A DNA stretch of 64,000 bases from Miltoncostaea sp963823515. Its GTDB lineage: Bacteria; Actinomycetota; Thermoleophilia; Miltoncostaeales; Miltoncostaeaceae. The notes below the pieces were generated by a model that made no database searches, was not told the origin of the DNA, and saw nothing but the letters and a program-made list of their open reading frames with translations. The position numbers were made by a program, and so were the translations under genes. Below, one piece after another: positions 24,219 to 32,175 of the stretch. The stretch covers positions 186,001 to 250,000 of the forward strand of contig CAWGMB010000004.1 of the NCBI GenBank assembly GCA_963823515.1, given 5' to 3'. Numbering within the stretch: position 1 is the stretch's first letter; each line of letters opens with the position of its first letter.

Positions 24219-24750
24219 ATGAGATCCGCTCATCGCATCACCCTGGCGGTGGCGCTCGCCGTATCCGCCGTCGCCGGAACCGCGGCCGCGACCCAGACCG
24301 TGAACCTGGGGGCCGACGCGAAGGAGGCGCCGCCGATCTCGGCGAAGGTGCTCGCCGCCCAGAAGGCCAAGCTCGCCGCCGCCGACCGCTCGATCGACAC
24401 CGCGCTCGCCGCGCGGCCTCCGGCCCTGCCGAAGGTCCCGAAGTTCGATCCGCTCGGTGAGCCGACCGTGCCACCGGTGGTCGTGACACGGGTGATCCCG
24501 GTGGCGTCGGCGAGCGCGTCGAGCTCCGACAGCGGCGACGACTCGACCGGGCGCTCGACAGCGGTGCGGCGCACCCCCTCCGCGGAACCCGCGCCGCCCG
24601 GCGGTCAGGTCCGACCCGGCCCCGGCGCGTGCGCCGGTGCACGTGGACCGCGATGGCGACGACGACCACCACGCGTCCGGTGGCGGCGACGAGGACCACG
24701 GCGACGACCACGCCGAGGAGTCGCCCGAGTCCGACAGCCACGACGACTGA
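24219..24750 (+). CDS. Exported protein with Asp/His-rich tail (module 3), frame broken by one base
   Basis: A signal sequence (ITLAVALAVSAVAGTAAA) is followed by a helical part (LAAQKAKLAAADRSIDTALAARP) and a Pro/Val linker. The literal frame then becomes Arg-rich with poor codon bias and runs on to 24764. If one base is removed in the C run near 24573-24577, the reading continues with strong G/C third positions into DRDGDDDHHAS, DEDHGDDHAEE and SDSHDD, with a stop at 24748. That Asp/His tail matches the module 4 protein at 29588. A GGGAGA RBS precedes the ATG at 24219. Metal binding is inferred from composition only. Confidence 0.68.
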
Positions 24751-24760
24751 GGGGGCGGCG

Positions 24761-25265
24761 ATGACGAGCCACATCGGACGGATGTACGCCATCGCCGGCG
24801 CGATCGTGGTCCTGTTCCTCGGGTGGGCCGCCGTCGCGGCCCACCCGTGGGACGCCGCGCCGGTCGATCCCCGCGTGGCGGCGCTCAACGAGCGCCGCGC
24901 CCAGGTCCGCCAGGACGCGGCCGAGGCGAAGAAGATCGTCGCGGCGCGATGGAAGCGCTACGAGCACCGCCTGGCGCAGCGCCGCCGCGTCGTGAACATC
25001 GCCTGGAAGCGACGCAAGCACGCAGAGGCGGTGTTCCAGCGCCGCCTCGCCGTCGCGCGGGCGAACCGCCGGGTCATCGTGCGCACGGTCTACGTCTCGG
25101 GCGGCTCGGGCGGCTCGGGCGGCTCCGGCCTACTCCGGAGGCGGGGGCGGCTCCGCTGCGCCCGTCTCCTCGGGATCGGGTCCGGCCGCGGCCGCTCCCG
25201 CGGTCTCCGCTCCCGTGGTGAGCGTCGGCGGCGGCGCGCCCGTCACCGCGAGCGCGTCCTCGTGA
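24761..25265 (+). CDS. AHPW-motif membrane-anchored protein (module 3), frame broken in Gly/Ser linker
   Basis: The N terminus has one helix (MYAIAGAIVVLFLGWAAV), AAHPW, and a long basic helical region (RWKRYEHRLAQRRR). In a repetitive Gly/Ser linker (25095-25135) the literal frame runs straight into the apbE gene with Arg-rich codons. Shifting one base restores a Ser/Ala/Pro/Val-rich C terminus with APVVSVGGGAPVTASASS and a stop at 25263. It then closely resembles the end of the module 4 paralogue, and the stop overlaps the apbE GTG as GTGA, as in the other modules. Confidence 0.7.
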
Positions 25266-26143
25266 TCCGTCGCTGCGGGTTCCGGGCGATGGGGACCGAT
25301 GTCGAGCTGCTGCTCGAGGGCGACTCGGACGCCGACTCCGGGGACGGGCTCCGCCGGGCGGAGGACGAGATCCGGCGCCTCGAGGGGCTGCTGTCGCGCT
25401 TCGATCCGGACTCGGAGCTGTCGCGGCTCAACCGGGAAGGGGCGGTCGTCGCGGGGCCCGAGCTGGTCGAGCTGACCGCGCTCGCCCTGCAGGGGCGCGA
25501 GAGCACCGGCGGCCGCTTCGACCCGACGGTCCACGACGCGGTCGTGGCCGCGGGCTATGACCGCTCCTTCGAGCTGATGGAGCCGGAGGCCGACCGCCCC
25601 CAAGGACAGGCTCCCGCCCGATGCGGCGGGGGCGTGCAGCTCGATCGCCCGACCGGCACGATCACCCTCTCCCCGGGCGCTCGCCTGGACCTCGGAGGGA
25701 TCGCGAAGGGCTACACGGCCGACCGGGTCGGTGACCTCCTGTCGGCGCACGGCCCCTGCCTGGTGAACGTCGGGGGCGATCTCGCGGCGTGCGGGGTTCC
25801 CGAGGACGGGGCCTGGGCCGTCGGCGTCGAGGCGCCCGGGGGCACGCTCAGCCTCTCGCTGGAGCGGGGCGCGATGGCGACCTCGGGCCGCGACCGCCGC
25901 CGCTGGCGCAGCGGCGGCGAGGCGGCGCACCACGTGATCGACCCGTCCACCGCCCGGCCCGCCGACACCGACCTGCTGCGGGTGACCGTCGTCGCCGGGA
26001 GCGCCGCCTGGGCGGAGGTCCTCGCCACCGGATTCCTGGTGACAGGAGCGGAGGCCGCCGAGCGGGAGGCCGACGCCCTCGGGGTGCCGTGCCTGCTGGT
26101 CACCGAGGACGGCACCGGCGTGATGGCCGGGGGCCTGTCGTGA
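25262..26143 (+). CDS. ApbE-family FAD:protein FMN transferase (module 3)
   Basis: The 293-residue protein begins at GTG 25262 with GFRAMGTDVELLLEG. It has the ApbE block EIRRLEGLLSRFDPDSELSRLN, GGRFDPTV, the canonical loop DLGGIAKGYTADRV, NVGGDLAA, AMATSG and HHVIDPSTARPA. The Mg-site position reads EVLAT, Glu in place of the usual Asp. No signal peptide is visible, so it may be held at the membrane by its partners or act before export. GTGA coupling to the haem protein gene follows. Confidence 0.92.
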   Translation: MIRRCGFRAMGTDVELLLEGDSDADSGDGLRRAEDEIRRLEGLLSRFDPDSELSRLNREGAVVAGPELVELTALALQGRESTGGRFDPTVHDAVVAAGYDRSFELMEPEADRPQGQAPARCGGGVQLDRPTGTITLSPGARLDLGGIAKGYTADRVGDLLSAHGPCLVNVGGDLAACGVPEDGAWAVGVEAPGGTLSLSLERGAMATSGRDRRRWRSGGEAAHHVIDPSTARPADTDLLRVTVVAGSAAWAEVLATGFLVTGAEAAEREADALGVPCLLVTEDGTGVMAGGLS

Positions 26144-26706
26144 GCCACGACCCCACCTTCTGGCTCATCGCGAGGGCGACGGGCCTGCTCGCCTTCGCCC
26201 TGGTCAGCGCGACCGTGGTCGCCGGCCTGGTGCTCAAGGGCCGGCCCTTGCCGATGCTCCGGCCCGCCGGCGTCACCGACGTCCATCGTTTCCTGTCGCT
26301 ACTCGGCCTGATGGCCGTCGCGCTCCACGGCGTCGCCCTGGTTCTCGACTCCACCGTCGAGGTGTCGCCCCAGGCGCTGGTCGTCCCCGGGCTGGTGCCC
26401 TACCGCCCCCTGTGGACGGGCGTGGGCGTGGTCGTCGCCGAGCTGATGCTGCTCGTCCACCTCTCCTTCCGGTACCGCAAGCGGATCGGCGTGAGGAACT
26501 GGCGCCGGCTTCACTGGGTGACCTATGGGATCTTCGTCGGGGCGGCGGTCCACGGCCTGCTGAGCGGCACCGACAGCGACCGGCCGTGGGCGCTGCCCGC
26601 GTACGTCCTCATCATCGGGACGGTGGTCGGCCTCACGGCCTGGCGGGCAACCACGCCGTCGCGGCGCGCACCCGCGGCGGCGGCCCGCACCTCGGGGCCG
26701 GCGTGA
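26140..26706 (+). CDS. Ferric-reductase-like transmembrane haem protein (module 3)
   Basis: The 188-residue protein has DVHR-x13-LHGV and RLHW-x12-VHGL His pairs, the LVHLSFRYRKRIG loop and LLSGTDSD. It is the closest relative of the module 2 and 4 copies. No local ferredoxin or reductase gene follows, so it must borrow electrons from elsewhere. Its stop codon lies inside the loop of the hairpin at 26685-26725. Confidence 0.88.
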   Translation: MSHDPTFWLIARATGLLAFALVSATVVAGLVLKGRPLPMLRPAGVTDVHRFLSLLGLMAVALHGVALVLDSTVEVSPQALVVPGLVPYRPLWTGVGVVVAELMLLVHLSFRYRKRIGVRNWRRLHWVTYGIFVGAAVHGLLSGTDSDRPWALPAYVLIIGTVVGLTAWRATTPSRRAPAAAARTSGPA

Positions 26707-26725
26707 GACCGGCCCCGAGGTGCGG
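26685..26725. terminator. Perfect 17-bp hairpin between convergent redox-module 3 and DUF2231 genes
   Basis: The arms are 26685-26701 (CCGCACCTCGGGGCCGG) and 26709-26725, with a 7-nt loop containing the haem-protein stop codon. The stem has no mismatch and serves both strands. Confidence 0.85.
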
Positions 26726-26730
26726 ATGCG

Positions 26731-27261
26731 TCAGTGGCCCCCGTCGCCCCCGTGGTCGCCGCCGGCCGTCGCCGGCAGCTCGCTCCAGGTCGCCTTGGCG
26801 CCGATGTGCCCGGCGCGCGCCACCCAGACGGTCGTGAGGGCGGAGGTCGCGATCAGGGCCACGCTGATCGCGATGCCGATGCCCCGTGGGGAGAGCAGGC
26901 GGCGCGCCGCCTCGGCTCCCGGGATGCGCAGCGCGCCGCCCCACTCGCGGACGACGAACGCGACGGCCACCAGGAACACGAGGATCGCGAAGTTCCGCGC
27001 GCCCTCTCCCAGCTCCGCGTGCTGTCGCACCAGGTCGGTCTCGCGCACGCGCTCCTCGAGCGCCGAGCCGCTCATCACGGCGATCTGGGCGCCGAGCATG
27101 CTGACGGTCGCCGCTCCGGCCACGACCAGGCTCATCACCCTGCGCCCGCGCGCCCAGGCGACGGCGACCAGCGCCAGCGCCAGGGTGAAGGGGATGAAGA
27201 CCACCGGCAGGTGCACCAGCAGTGGATGGGCCGGCAGGCCGAAGAGCTGATCGATCTCCAT
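26731..27261 (-). CDS. DUF2231 membrane protein with His/Gly/Asp tail
   Basis: The 176-residue protein has four hydrophobic segments and the DUF2231 N-terminal motif GLPAHPLLVHLPVVFIPFTL with two conserved His. It ends with GHIGAKATW and a short GGDHGGDGGH tail. DUF2231 proteins are membrane proteins of unknown role; conserved His and Met in the helices would suit haem or metal binding. It is placed between redox module 3 and the OmpR-type two-component genes, with an upstream element shared with module 1. Confidence 0.87.
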   Translation of the reverse strand: MEIDQLFGLPAHPLLVHLPVVFIPFTLALALVAVAWARGRRVMSLVVAGAATVSMLGAQIAVMSGSALEERVRETDLVRQHAELGEGARNFAILVFLVAVAFVVREWGGALRIPGAEAARRLLSPRGIGIAISVALIATSALTTVWVARAGHIGAKATWSELPATAGGDHGGDGGH

Positions 27262-27336
27262 CGGGGGGCCTCTCGGGGGGTGGGCGGAACCGGCGGCATG
27301 TTCCGCCGGGCGCCGGTAAGGGCTCCACCCCGCCCG

Positions 27337-27354
27337 GGTAGGGGATTGGGCAAG
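27337..27354. promoter_or_regulatory. 18-bp element shared with the module 1 upstream region
   Basis: GGTAGGGGATTGGGCAAG lies about 75 nt upstream of the DUF2231 start and matches 19656-19673 at 14 of 18 positions, in the same orientation relative to the minus-strand gene. Confidence 0.4.
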
Positions 27355-27383
27355 ACGGCCCCGGCGGCGGGCCGGACGGCGCG

Positions 27384-28775
27384 TCAGTGTGCGGGCGCCG
27401 CCACCTGTGCCGGGAGATCGATCAGCACGCGCAGCCCCCCGCCGGGCGTCGCGTCGAGCGCGACCGATCCGCCGTCGGCCTCGACCAGGCTCTTCACGAT
27501 CGCCAGGCCCAGTCCGGAGCCCGTGCGGCCCTCGCGCCCGCGCCAGAAGCGGTCGAAGGCGTGCTCGCGGGTCTCCGGGTCCATCCCCGGGCCGCGATCG
27601 GCGACCCCGATCCTCACGCCCCCGCCCGCGCGTTCCGCGCTCAGGCGCACCGCGGTCTCCGGCGGCGCGGCATCGAGGGCGTTGGCGATCAGGTTGTCGA
27701 GCACCTGCTCGAGCGCGCCGGGGGAGAGGGGCGACCAGAGGTCGTCCGTGATCTCCTCGGCGATCTCCACCCCGCGCTCGGCGGCGGCGAAGCGCCAGGC
27801 GTCGGCGCGCTCGGACACCAGACGGCCCACGTCCTGGCGGCTGCGCTCGGGCGCGCGGCGTTCGGCGTGGGCGAGCGTCAGCAGTCCGTTGACCAGGCGC
27901 GAGAGCCGGTCGACCTCGCCGATGGCGCTCTCCAGCTCCTCGCCCACGGCCGGGCTCACCTCGTGCTGCAGGTTCTCGATCCGCAGCCGTAGCGCGGTGA
28001 GCGGGCTCCGCAGCTGGTGCGACGCGTCGGCGACGAACTGCTCCTGCGTGCCGACGACCAGGTCGAGGCGGGAGACCATGTCGTTGAAGGCGCTCGCCAC
28101 CTCGCGCACCTCGGCGGGTCCGTTGGACGCGTCGGCGCGCACCGCCAGATCGCCCGCCTCCGCCTGCCGCGTGGCGTCGCGAAGGTGCGTGAGGGGACGG
28201 CTGACCCAGAGGGCCAGCCAGCGGCCCGCGACGGCCACCGCGCCCAGCACCACCAGGGCGACCCCCCCGAGCACGAGCCAGTACCGGATCACGAGGGAGT
28301 CCAGCCGCGAGGTGGGTACGCTCGTGCGCACGGCGCCGTGCACGACTCCGCCGGAGGCGACGGGCACCGCGACGTACAGCAGGCTGGAGCCGAGCGTCTC
28401 GGAGCGGCGGGTGCCGGTGGCGATCGATCCGTCGAGGGCGGCGGCGATCTCGGGGCGGGTCGAGAAGTCGCGCCCCAGGCCGAGCGTGGCGTCGGAATCG
28501 GCCAGCAGCGCGCCGCGCGGCCCGATCACGACCACGCGCGCGCCGGTCGATCGCGTGTAGCGGTCGACGACGCCGGTCAGCGCCGGGTCGCCGGGCTGTG
28601 CGCCCGTCTGCAGCCTGTCCTCGACGAGGGCCGCGAGCGCCACGGCGTCGCGCTCCACCCGCTGCTGCAGGTCGCGGCGCTGGCTGCGCTCGTAGACGAT
28701 GCCCAGCGGGATCTCGAGGGCGACGAGCACGACCGCCGCGAGGATCAGATACGTCGCGACCAGCCGGCGGGTCAT
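27384..28775 (-). CDS. Membrane sensor histidine kinase (OmpR-type partner)
   Basis: The 463-residue kinase has two transmembrane helices (residues ~7-28 and ~163-187) around a ~130-residue extracytoplasmic sensor. A HAMP region and HisKA box VADASHQLRSPLTALRLR with the phospho-His follow. The ATPase boxes are N (DNLIANALDAA), G1 (VADRGPGM), F (FDRFWRG) and G2 (GSGLGLAIVKSL). It overlaps the response regulator by ATGA. The operon points away from redox module 4 and shares its divergent promoter region. Confidence 0.93.
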   Translation of the reverse strand: MTRRLVATYLILAAVVLVALEIPLGIVYERSQRRDLQQRVERDAVALAALVEDRLQTGAQPGDPALTGVVDRYTRSTGARVVVIGPRGALLADSDATLGLGRDFSTRPEIAAALDGSIATGTRRSETLGSSLLYVAVPVASGGVVHGAVRTSVPTSRLDSLVIRYWLVLGGVALVVLGAVAVAGRWLALWVSRPLTHLRDATRQAEAGDLAVRADASNGPAEVREVASAFNDMVSRLDLVVGTQEQFVADASHQLRSPLTALRLRIENLQHEVSPAVGEELESAIGEVDRLSRLVNGLLTLAHAERRAPERSRQDVGRLVSERADAWRFAAAERGVEIAEEITDDLWSPLSPGALEQVLDNLIANALDAAPPETAVRLSAERAGGGVRIGVADRGPGMDPETREHAFDRFWRGREGRTGSGLGLAIVKSLVEADGGSVALDATPGGGLRVLIDLPAQVAAPAH

Positions 28776-29437
28776 GGCGCGCGCAGGCGGAAGCCCATCC
28801 CGCGGACGGTCTCGATCCATCCCGGATCGCCCAGCTTGCGCCGCAGCGACGAGATGTGGACGTCGATCGTCTTGGACGGGCCGTACCAGCGGGTGCCCCA
28901 GACGTCCTCCAGGATCCGGCGGCGGTCGATGGCCGCCCCCGGGTCGGTCGCCAGGAGCTCCAGGAGTGCGAACTCCTTGGGCGTGAGCGAGATCTCAGCG
29001 CCGTCGACGCGCACCTGGTGCTGGCGGCGGTCCACCTCGAGCGTGCCCACGACGAGGACCGGGTCGGCCTCGGGCGGTGCCCCGCTGTCGGACACCCGGC
29101 GCATGACGGCGTTGATGCGGGCGACCAGCTCCCGCATGCCGAAGGGCTTCACCACGTAGTCGTCGGCGCCGAGCTCGAGCCCGATGACGCGGTCCACCTC
29201 CTCGCCCTTGGCGGTGACCATGATGATCGGGACCCGCGACCGCGCCCTCATGCCGCGCGCGACCGCGTAGCCGTCCATGTCGGGCAGGCGGAGGTCGAGC
29301 AGGACGAGGTCCGGCTCGTCGGCGGCGAGCGCGTCGGCGCCGTTCGCCACGCGCTCCACCTCGAAGCCCTCGCGCCGCAGCCCCGCGACCAGCGGCTGGG
29401 CGATCCCGTCGTCGTCCTCCACCACGAGCAGTCTCAT
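28772..29437 (-). CDS. OmpR-family response regulator
   Basis: The 221-residue protein has a receiver domain (VVEDD acidic pocket, phospho-Asp in LLDLRLPDMDG, Lys in VVKPFG) and a winged-helix output domain (SLTPKEFALLELL ... KTIDVHISSLRRKLG). It is the first gene of the operon and faces module 4 across a 150-bp divergent gap, so it is a good candidate regulator of that module. Confidence 0.95.
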   Translation of the reverse strand: MRLLVVEDDDGIAQPLVAGLRREGFEVERVANGADALAADEPDLVLLDLRLPDMDGYAVARGMRARSRVPIIMVTAKGEEVDRVIGLELGADDYVVKPFGMRELVARINAVMRRVSDSGAPPEADPVLVVGTLEVDRRQHQVRVDGAEISLTPKEFALLELLATDPGAAIDRRRILEDVWGTRWYGPSKTIDVHISSLRRKLGDPGWIETVRGMGFRLRAP

Positions 29438-29587
29438 GGGGCGATCATGCCGCGCCCGGGAGTCACTCGGTAGCCACCTTCTGTTCCTTTACCAATCCGT
29501 GGGGGACTCCGAAGACCCCCTGACCCACCTCGAACGCGACCCCTCCTAGCGTGGAGATCACTGTTTTTCGAGTGTGGAGGGGACGAC
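29438..29587. promoter_or_regulatory. Divergent promoter region between the response regulator and redox module 4
   Basis: This 150-bp gap must carry promoters for both operons. It is less GC-rich than its surroundings, with CTTCTGTTCCTTTACC near 29480 and GTTTTTCGAG near 29562. GGAGGGGAC provides the RBS for 29588. There is an imperfect GGGGG/CCCCC inverted repeat around 29501-29521. No exact -35/-10 pair could be fixed. Confidence 0.5.
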
Positions 29588-29980
29588 ATGAACGGACTGA
29601 TCGTGGCCGGCGTGGCCGGCATCGCGGGAATCGCGGGCGTGGTGGGCCTGACCAAGGCGACGGTGGACACCCCGTCGGGCGCTCCGGCCCCGGCCCTCGT
29701 TTCGACCGCATCCGCGGCGGCGGACGCCCCCGGCGTCCTCGAGCAGCGCCTCACCCGGCTGCGCGAGGCCGAGCGGGCCGCCGACGCCGCCCTGCGGCGG
29801 GCCGACGCGAAGGCCTCCTCGGTCGCGGCGTCATCGGCTCCGGCCGCCCGCGTGAGCGTGGCGGCGCCGGTGGCGGCCGCGGCCTCCTATGAGGACCACG
29901 CGAGCGACGACGACGGCGGCCGCGGGGGCTACGACGACCACGGCGCGGACGACGACGGGCACCACGAGCAGGACGACTGA
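29588..29980 (+). CDS. Exported protein with Asp/His-rich tail (module 4)
   Basis: The 130-residue protein has an N-terminal hydrophobic helix (LIVAGVAGIAGIAGVVGL), an Ala-rich helical segment (LTRLREAERAADAALRRAD) and a tail rich in Asp, His, Gly and Tyr (EDHASDDD, DDHGADDDGHHEQDD). It is intact, and serves as the template for recognising the frameshifted module 3 homologue. DTPSGAP near the helix approaches the ApbE target pattern but ends in Pro. Overlaps the next start as TGATG. A metal-binding role is inferred from composition. Confidence 0.8.
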   Translation: MNGLIVAGVAGIAGIAGVVGLTKATVDTPSGAPAPALVSTASAAADAPGVLEQRLTRLREAERAADAALRRADAKASSVAASSAPAARVSVAAPVAAAASYEDHASDDDGGRGGYDDHGADDDGHHEQDD

Positions 29981-30327
29981 TGGACGCCCCGCGCCTGCGC
30001 AGGGCGGTCTCGTTCGTCGTGATCGCGGCCACCGCCGGCACGGCGGCGGCCATCGGCGCCCACCCGTTCCCGAACGCCGCCGCGCCCGCCCCGGAGGCAC
30101 CCGCCGCGGGGCCGGCGGTGGCCTCGGCCGCTCTCTACTCCGACACGGCGCTGGCGGCCCGCGAGGCCCGGGCGGCGGCGCGGCTCGCCCTGGCCGAACG
30201 TCGCCTGCGGACGATCGCGGCGGACGCACGCTCCGCCGCCGCACCCGTCGTCGTGTCGGCCGCGGCCCCCGTGGTCTCTGTCGCCCCGGCGGCCGCCGCC
30301 CCGGTCACCAGGAGCGCGAGCTCCTGA
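29980..30327 (+). CDS. AHPF-motif membrane-anchored protein (module 4)
   Basis: The 115-residue protein has one helix (AVSFVVIAATAGTAAAIG), then AHPF, an Ala/Arg helical region, and a C terminus APVVSVAPAAAAPVTRSASS. That tail is nearly the same as in the repaired module 3 paralogue and ends like the module 2 one. TGATG links on both sides show tight translational coupling with the leader protein and apbE. Confidence 0.82.
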   Translation: MDAPRLRRAVSFVVIAATAGTAAAIGAHPFPNAAAPAPEAPAAGPAVASAALYSDTALAAREARAAARLALAERRLRTIAADARSAAAPVVVSAAAPVVSVAPAAAAPVTRSASS

Positions 30328-31199
30328 TGGTGCGGGAGCGCTTCCATTCCATGGGTACCTCGATGGAGTTGCTGCTCGACGCTCCCGAGAGCCCCTCGGC
30401 GCGCGCCGCGCTCGCCGCCGCGCGCGGCGAGATCGACCGCCTCGAGGCGCTGCTGTCGCGCTTTCGGCCCGACTCCGAGCTCAGCCGGCTCAACCACGAG
30501 CGACGCATGCGCGTCGGTCCCGACCTCGGGCGCGTGCTCGCGGCCGGGCTGCGGCTGCGCCGCCGCACCGGCGGCCGCTTCGATCCGACGGTGGGACGCG
30601 CGGTCGTCGCCGCCGGATACGACCGCAGCTTCGCCCTGATCGAGGGCGATCCGGGCCCCGCCCAGGCTCCGGTGCCGAGCGGCGGCGTGGTCGTCCTCGA
30701 CGAGGCGTGGGGCTGGGCGGCTCTCGGCCCGGGCGTCAACCTCGACCTCGGGGCCATCGCCAAGGGCGACGCGGCCGATCGCGCCTGCGCCGTCCTCTCC
30801 GAGGCCGGGCCCTGCCTGGTGAACGCCGGGGGTGACCTCGTGGTGAGCGGCCCGCGCGCCGAGGGGGCCTGGTCGGTGGGGCTCGACGCGGCCGGCGGCG
30901 ACGTTGTGCTGAACCTCGAGAGCGGGGCCATGGCGACGTCCGGCACGGACCGGCGCCGGTGGACGCGCGGGGGACGCGACATGCACCACGCGATCGAGCC
31001 CCGGCGCGGCGCCTGCGCGACGACCGACCTGGTGCGCGCGACCGCGATCGCGACGACCGGCGCCGAGGCCGACGCCCTGGCGACGGCGCTCCTGGTGGCC
31101 GGCGCCCGCGAGGCCCGCCACCTGGCCGAGGTCTGGCACGTGCCGGCCGCCCTGGTGGACGAGTCCGGAGAGATGACCCTGGTGGGAGGCCTGCGATGA
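30327..31199 (+). CDS. ApbE-family FAD:protein FMN transferase (module 4)
   Basis: The 290-residue protein reads FHSMGTSMELLLD, EIDRLEALLSRFRPDSELSRLN, GGRFDPTV, DLGAIAKGDAADRA, NAGGDLVV, AMATSG and HHAIEPRRG. The metal-site region is EADALATALLV, with the canonical Asp, so of the three ApbE copies this one has the most orthodox active site. It is coupled to the haem protein by ATGA. Confidence 0.93.
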   Translation: MVRERFHSMGTSMELLLDAPESPSARAALAAARGEIDRLEALLSRFRPDSELSRLNHERRMRVGPDLGRVLAAGLRLRRRTGGRFDPTVGRAVVAAGYDRSFALIEGDPGPAQAPVPSGGVVVLDEAWGWAALGPGVNLDLGAIAKGDAADRACAVLSEAGPCLVNAGGDLVVSGPRAEGAWSVGLDAAGGDVVLNLESGAMATSGTDRRRWTRGGRDMHHAIEPRRGACATTDLVRATAIATTGAEADALATALLVAGAREARHLAEVWHVPAALVDESGEMTLVGGLR

Positions 31200-31813
31200 C
31201 CGTCGAGATGCTGCCCTGGATCGTCGCCCGGGCGACCGGCTTCGCCGCGTTCGGGCTGATCGCCTGCGCGATGATCGCCGGCCTGCTCGTGCGCACACGG
31301 ACCGCCGTGGGGCCGGTGAGAGGCAGTGGGATGGTCGATCTGCACCGCCACTTCTCCCTCCTGGCGCTGATCGCGATGGCCGTGCACGGGACGGCCCTGC
31401 TGTTCGACGGGACCATCGACGTGAGCCCGCTGGCGCTCGTCGTGCCGGGGCTCGTGCCCTACCGGCCCCTCTGGACCGGGGTCGGCGTGGTCGCGGCCGA
31501 GCTCGCGCTGTTGATACATCTCTCCTTCCGCTTCCGCGCGCGCATCGGCGTGCCGGTGTGGCGTCGGCTCCACTTCCTCACGTACGCCGTCTTCGTCGGC
31601 GGGGCGGTGCACGGCATCGCCTCGGGCACGGACAGCGGCACCACCTGGGGCATCGCGGTCTACGGCGCCGCGGCCGGGGCGGTGGCCGGCCTCACCGGCT
31701 GGCGCGCGGTCACGGCCCGCCGCGCGGCGACCAGGCGGGGTGCGCGCCCGGCGGCCAGCCGTCAGACTCCCCCCGTGCGACAGACCGACGAGCCGCAGAG
31801 GGTGGGAGCGTGA
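31196..31813 (+). CDS. Ferric-reductase-like transmembrane haem protein (module 4)
   Basis: The 205-residue membrane protein has DLHR-x13-VHGT and RLHF-x12-VHGI His pairs, LLIHLSFRFRARIG and IASGTDSG. It has a ~35-residue basic C-terminal tail facing the cytoplasm or outside. No flavin or NAD domain and no local soluble donor. GTGA overlap with the next gene. Confidence 0.88.
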   Translation: MTVEMLPWIVARATGFAAFGLIACAMIAGLLVRTRTAVGPVRGSGMVDLHRHFSLLALIAMAVHGTALLFDGTIDVSPLALVVPGLVPYRPLWTGVGVVAAELALLIHLSFRFRARIGVPVWRRLHFLTYAVFVGGAVHGIASGTDSGTTWGIAVYGAAAGAVAGLTGWRAVTARRAATRRGARPAASRQTPPVRQTDEPQRVGA

Positions 31814-32175
31814 CCCCGCAGGGCGGGTGGCGGCGGTGGCGCACGCCCGTCGCCGTCGGCGTCGCCGTCGTCGCCATCGCGATCGCGGCCGCCTTCGCCA
31901 ACGTCGCCCTGCTCGGATCGACGGGCGAGGACCGGCTCGGGAAGCTCCGGCCGGTCGATCCCGCCCTCACGAGCGTCCCCGCCACCACGACCAGCGCGCC
32001 GCGTCCCGCCACGACGACGACCGGCGAGGACACTGTGCCGGCGCCCGCGACCGCGACCGACGGAACGACCACCACCACCCGGAGCACGACCTCCGACGAC
32101 TCCGGCTCGTCGACGGACGACCACTCGGGCCGGGGCCGCGGGCGCGGGGGGGATCGCGACGGCGATGACGACTGA
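31810..32175 (+). CDS. Single-pass protein with Thr-rich and Arg/Asp-rich tail (module 4)
   Basis: The 121-residue protein has a helix (TPVAVGVAVVAIAIAAAFANVALLG), a short segment GEDRLGKLRPVDP, a Thr/Pro-rich stretch and an end rich in Ser, Asp, Gly and Arg (GDRDGDDD). It is the last gene of module 4 and ends at a strong palindrome. It adds to the set of exported proteins with charged low-complexity tails in this cluster. No known domain. Confidence 0.77.
   Translation: MTPQGGWRRWRTPVAVGVAVVAIAIAAAFANVALLGSTGEDRLGKLRPVDPALTSVPATTTSAPRPATTTTGEDTVPAPATATDGTTTTTRSTTSDDSGSSTDDHSGRGRGRGGDRDGDDD

Noticed and set aside
24761..26143. An AHPW-ApbE fusion protein read as one frame
   Set aside because: The linker is Arg-rich nonsense; shifting one base gives a tail matching the paralogue at 29980 and a normal GTGA junction to apbE.
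29501..29521. GGGGG/CCCCC inverted repeat in the divergent region as a terminator
   Set aside because: Imperfect stem and wrong position for either operon's end; may be part of a regulator site, but not supported.
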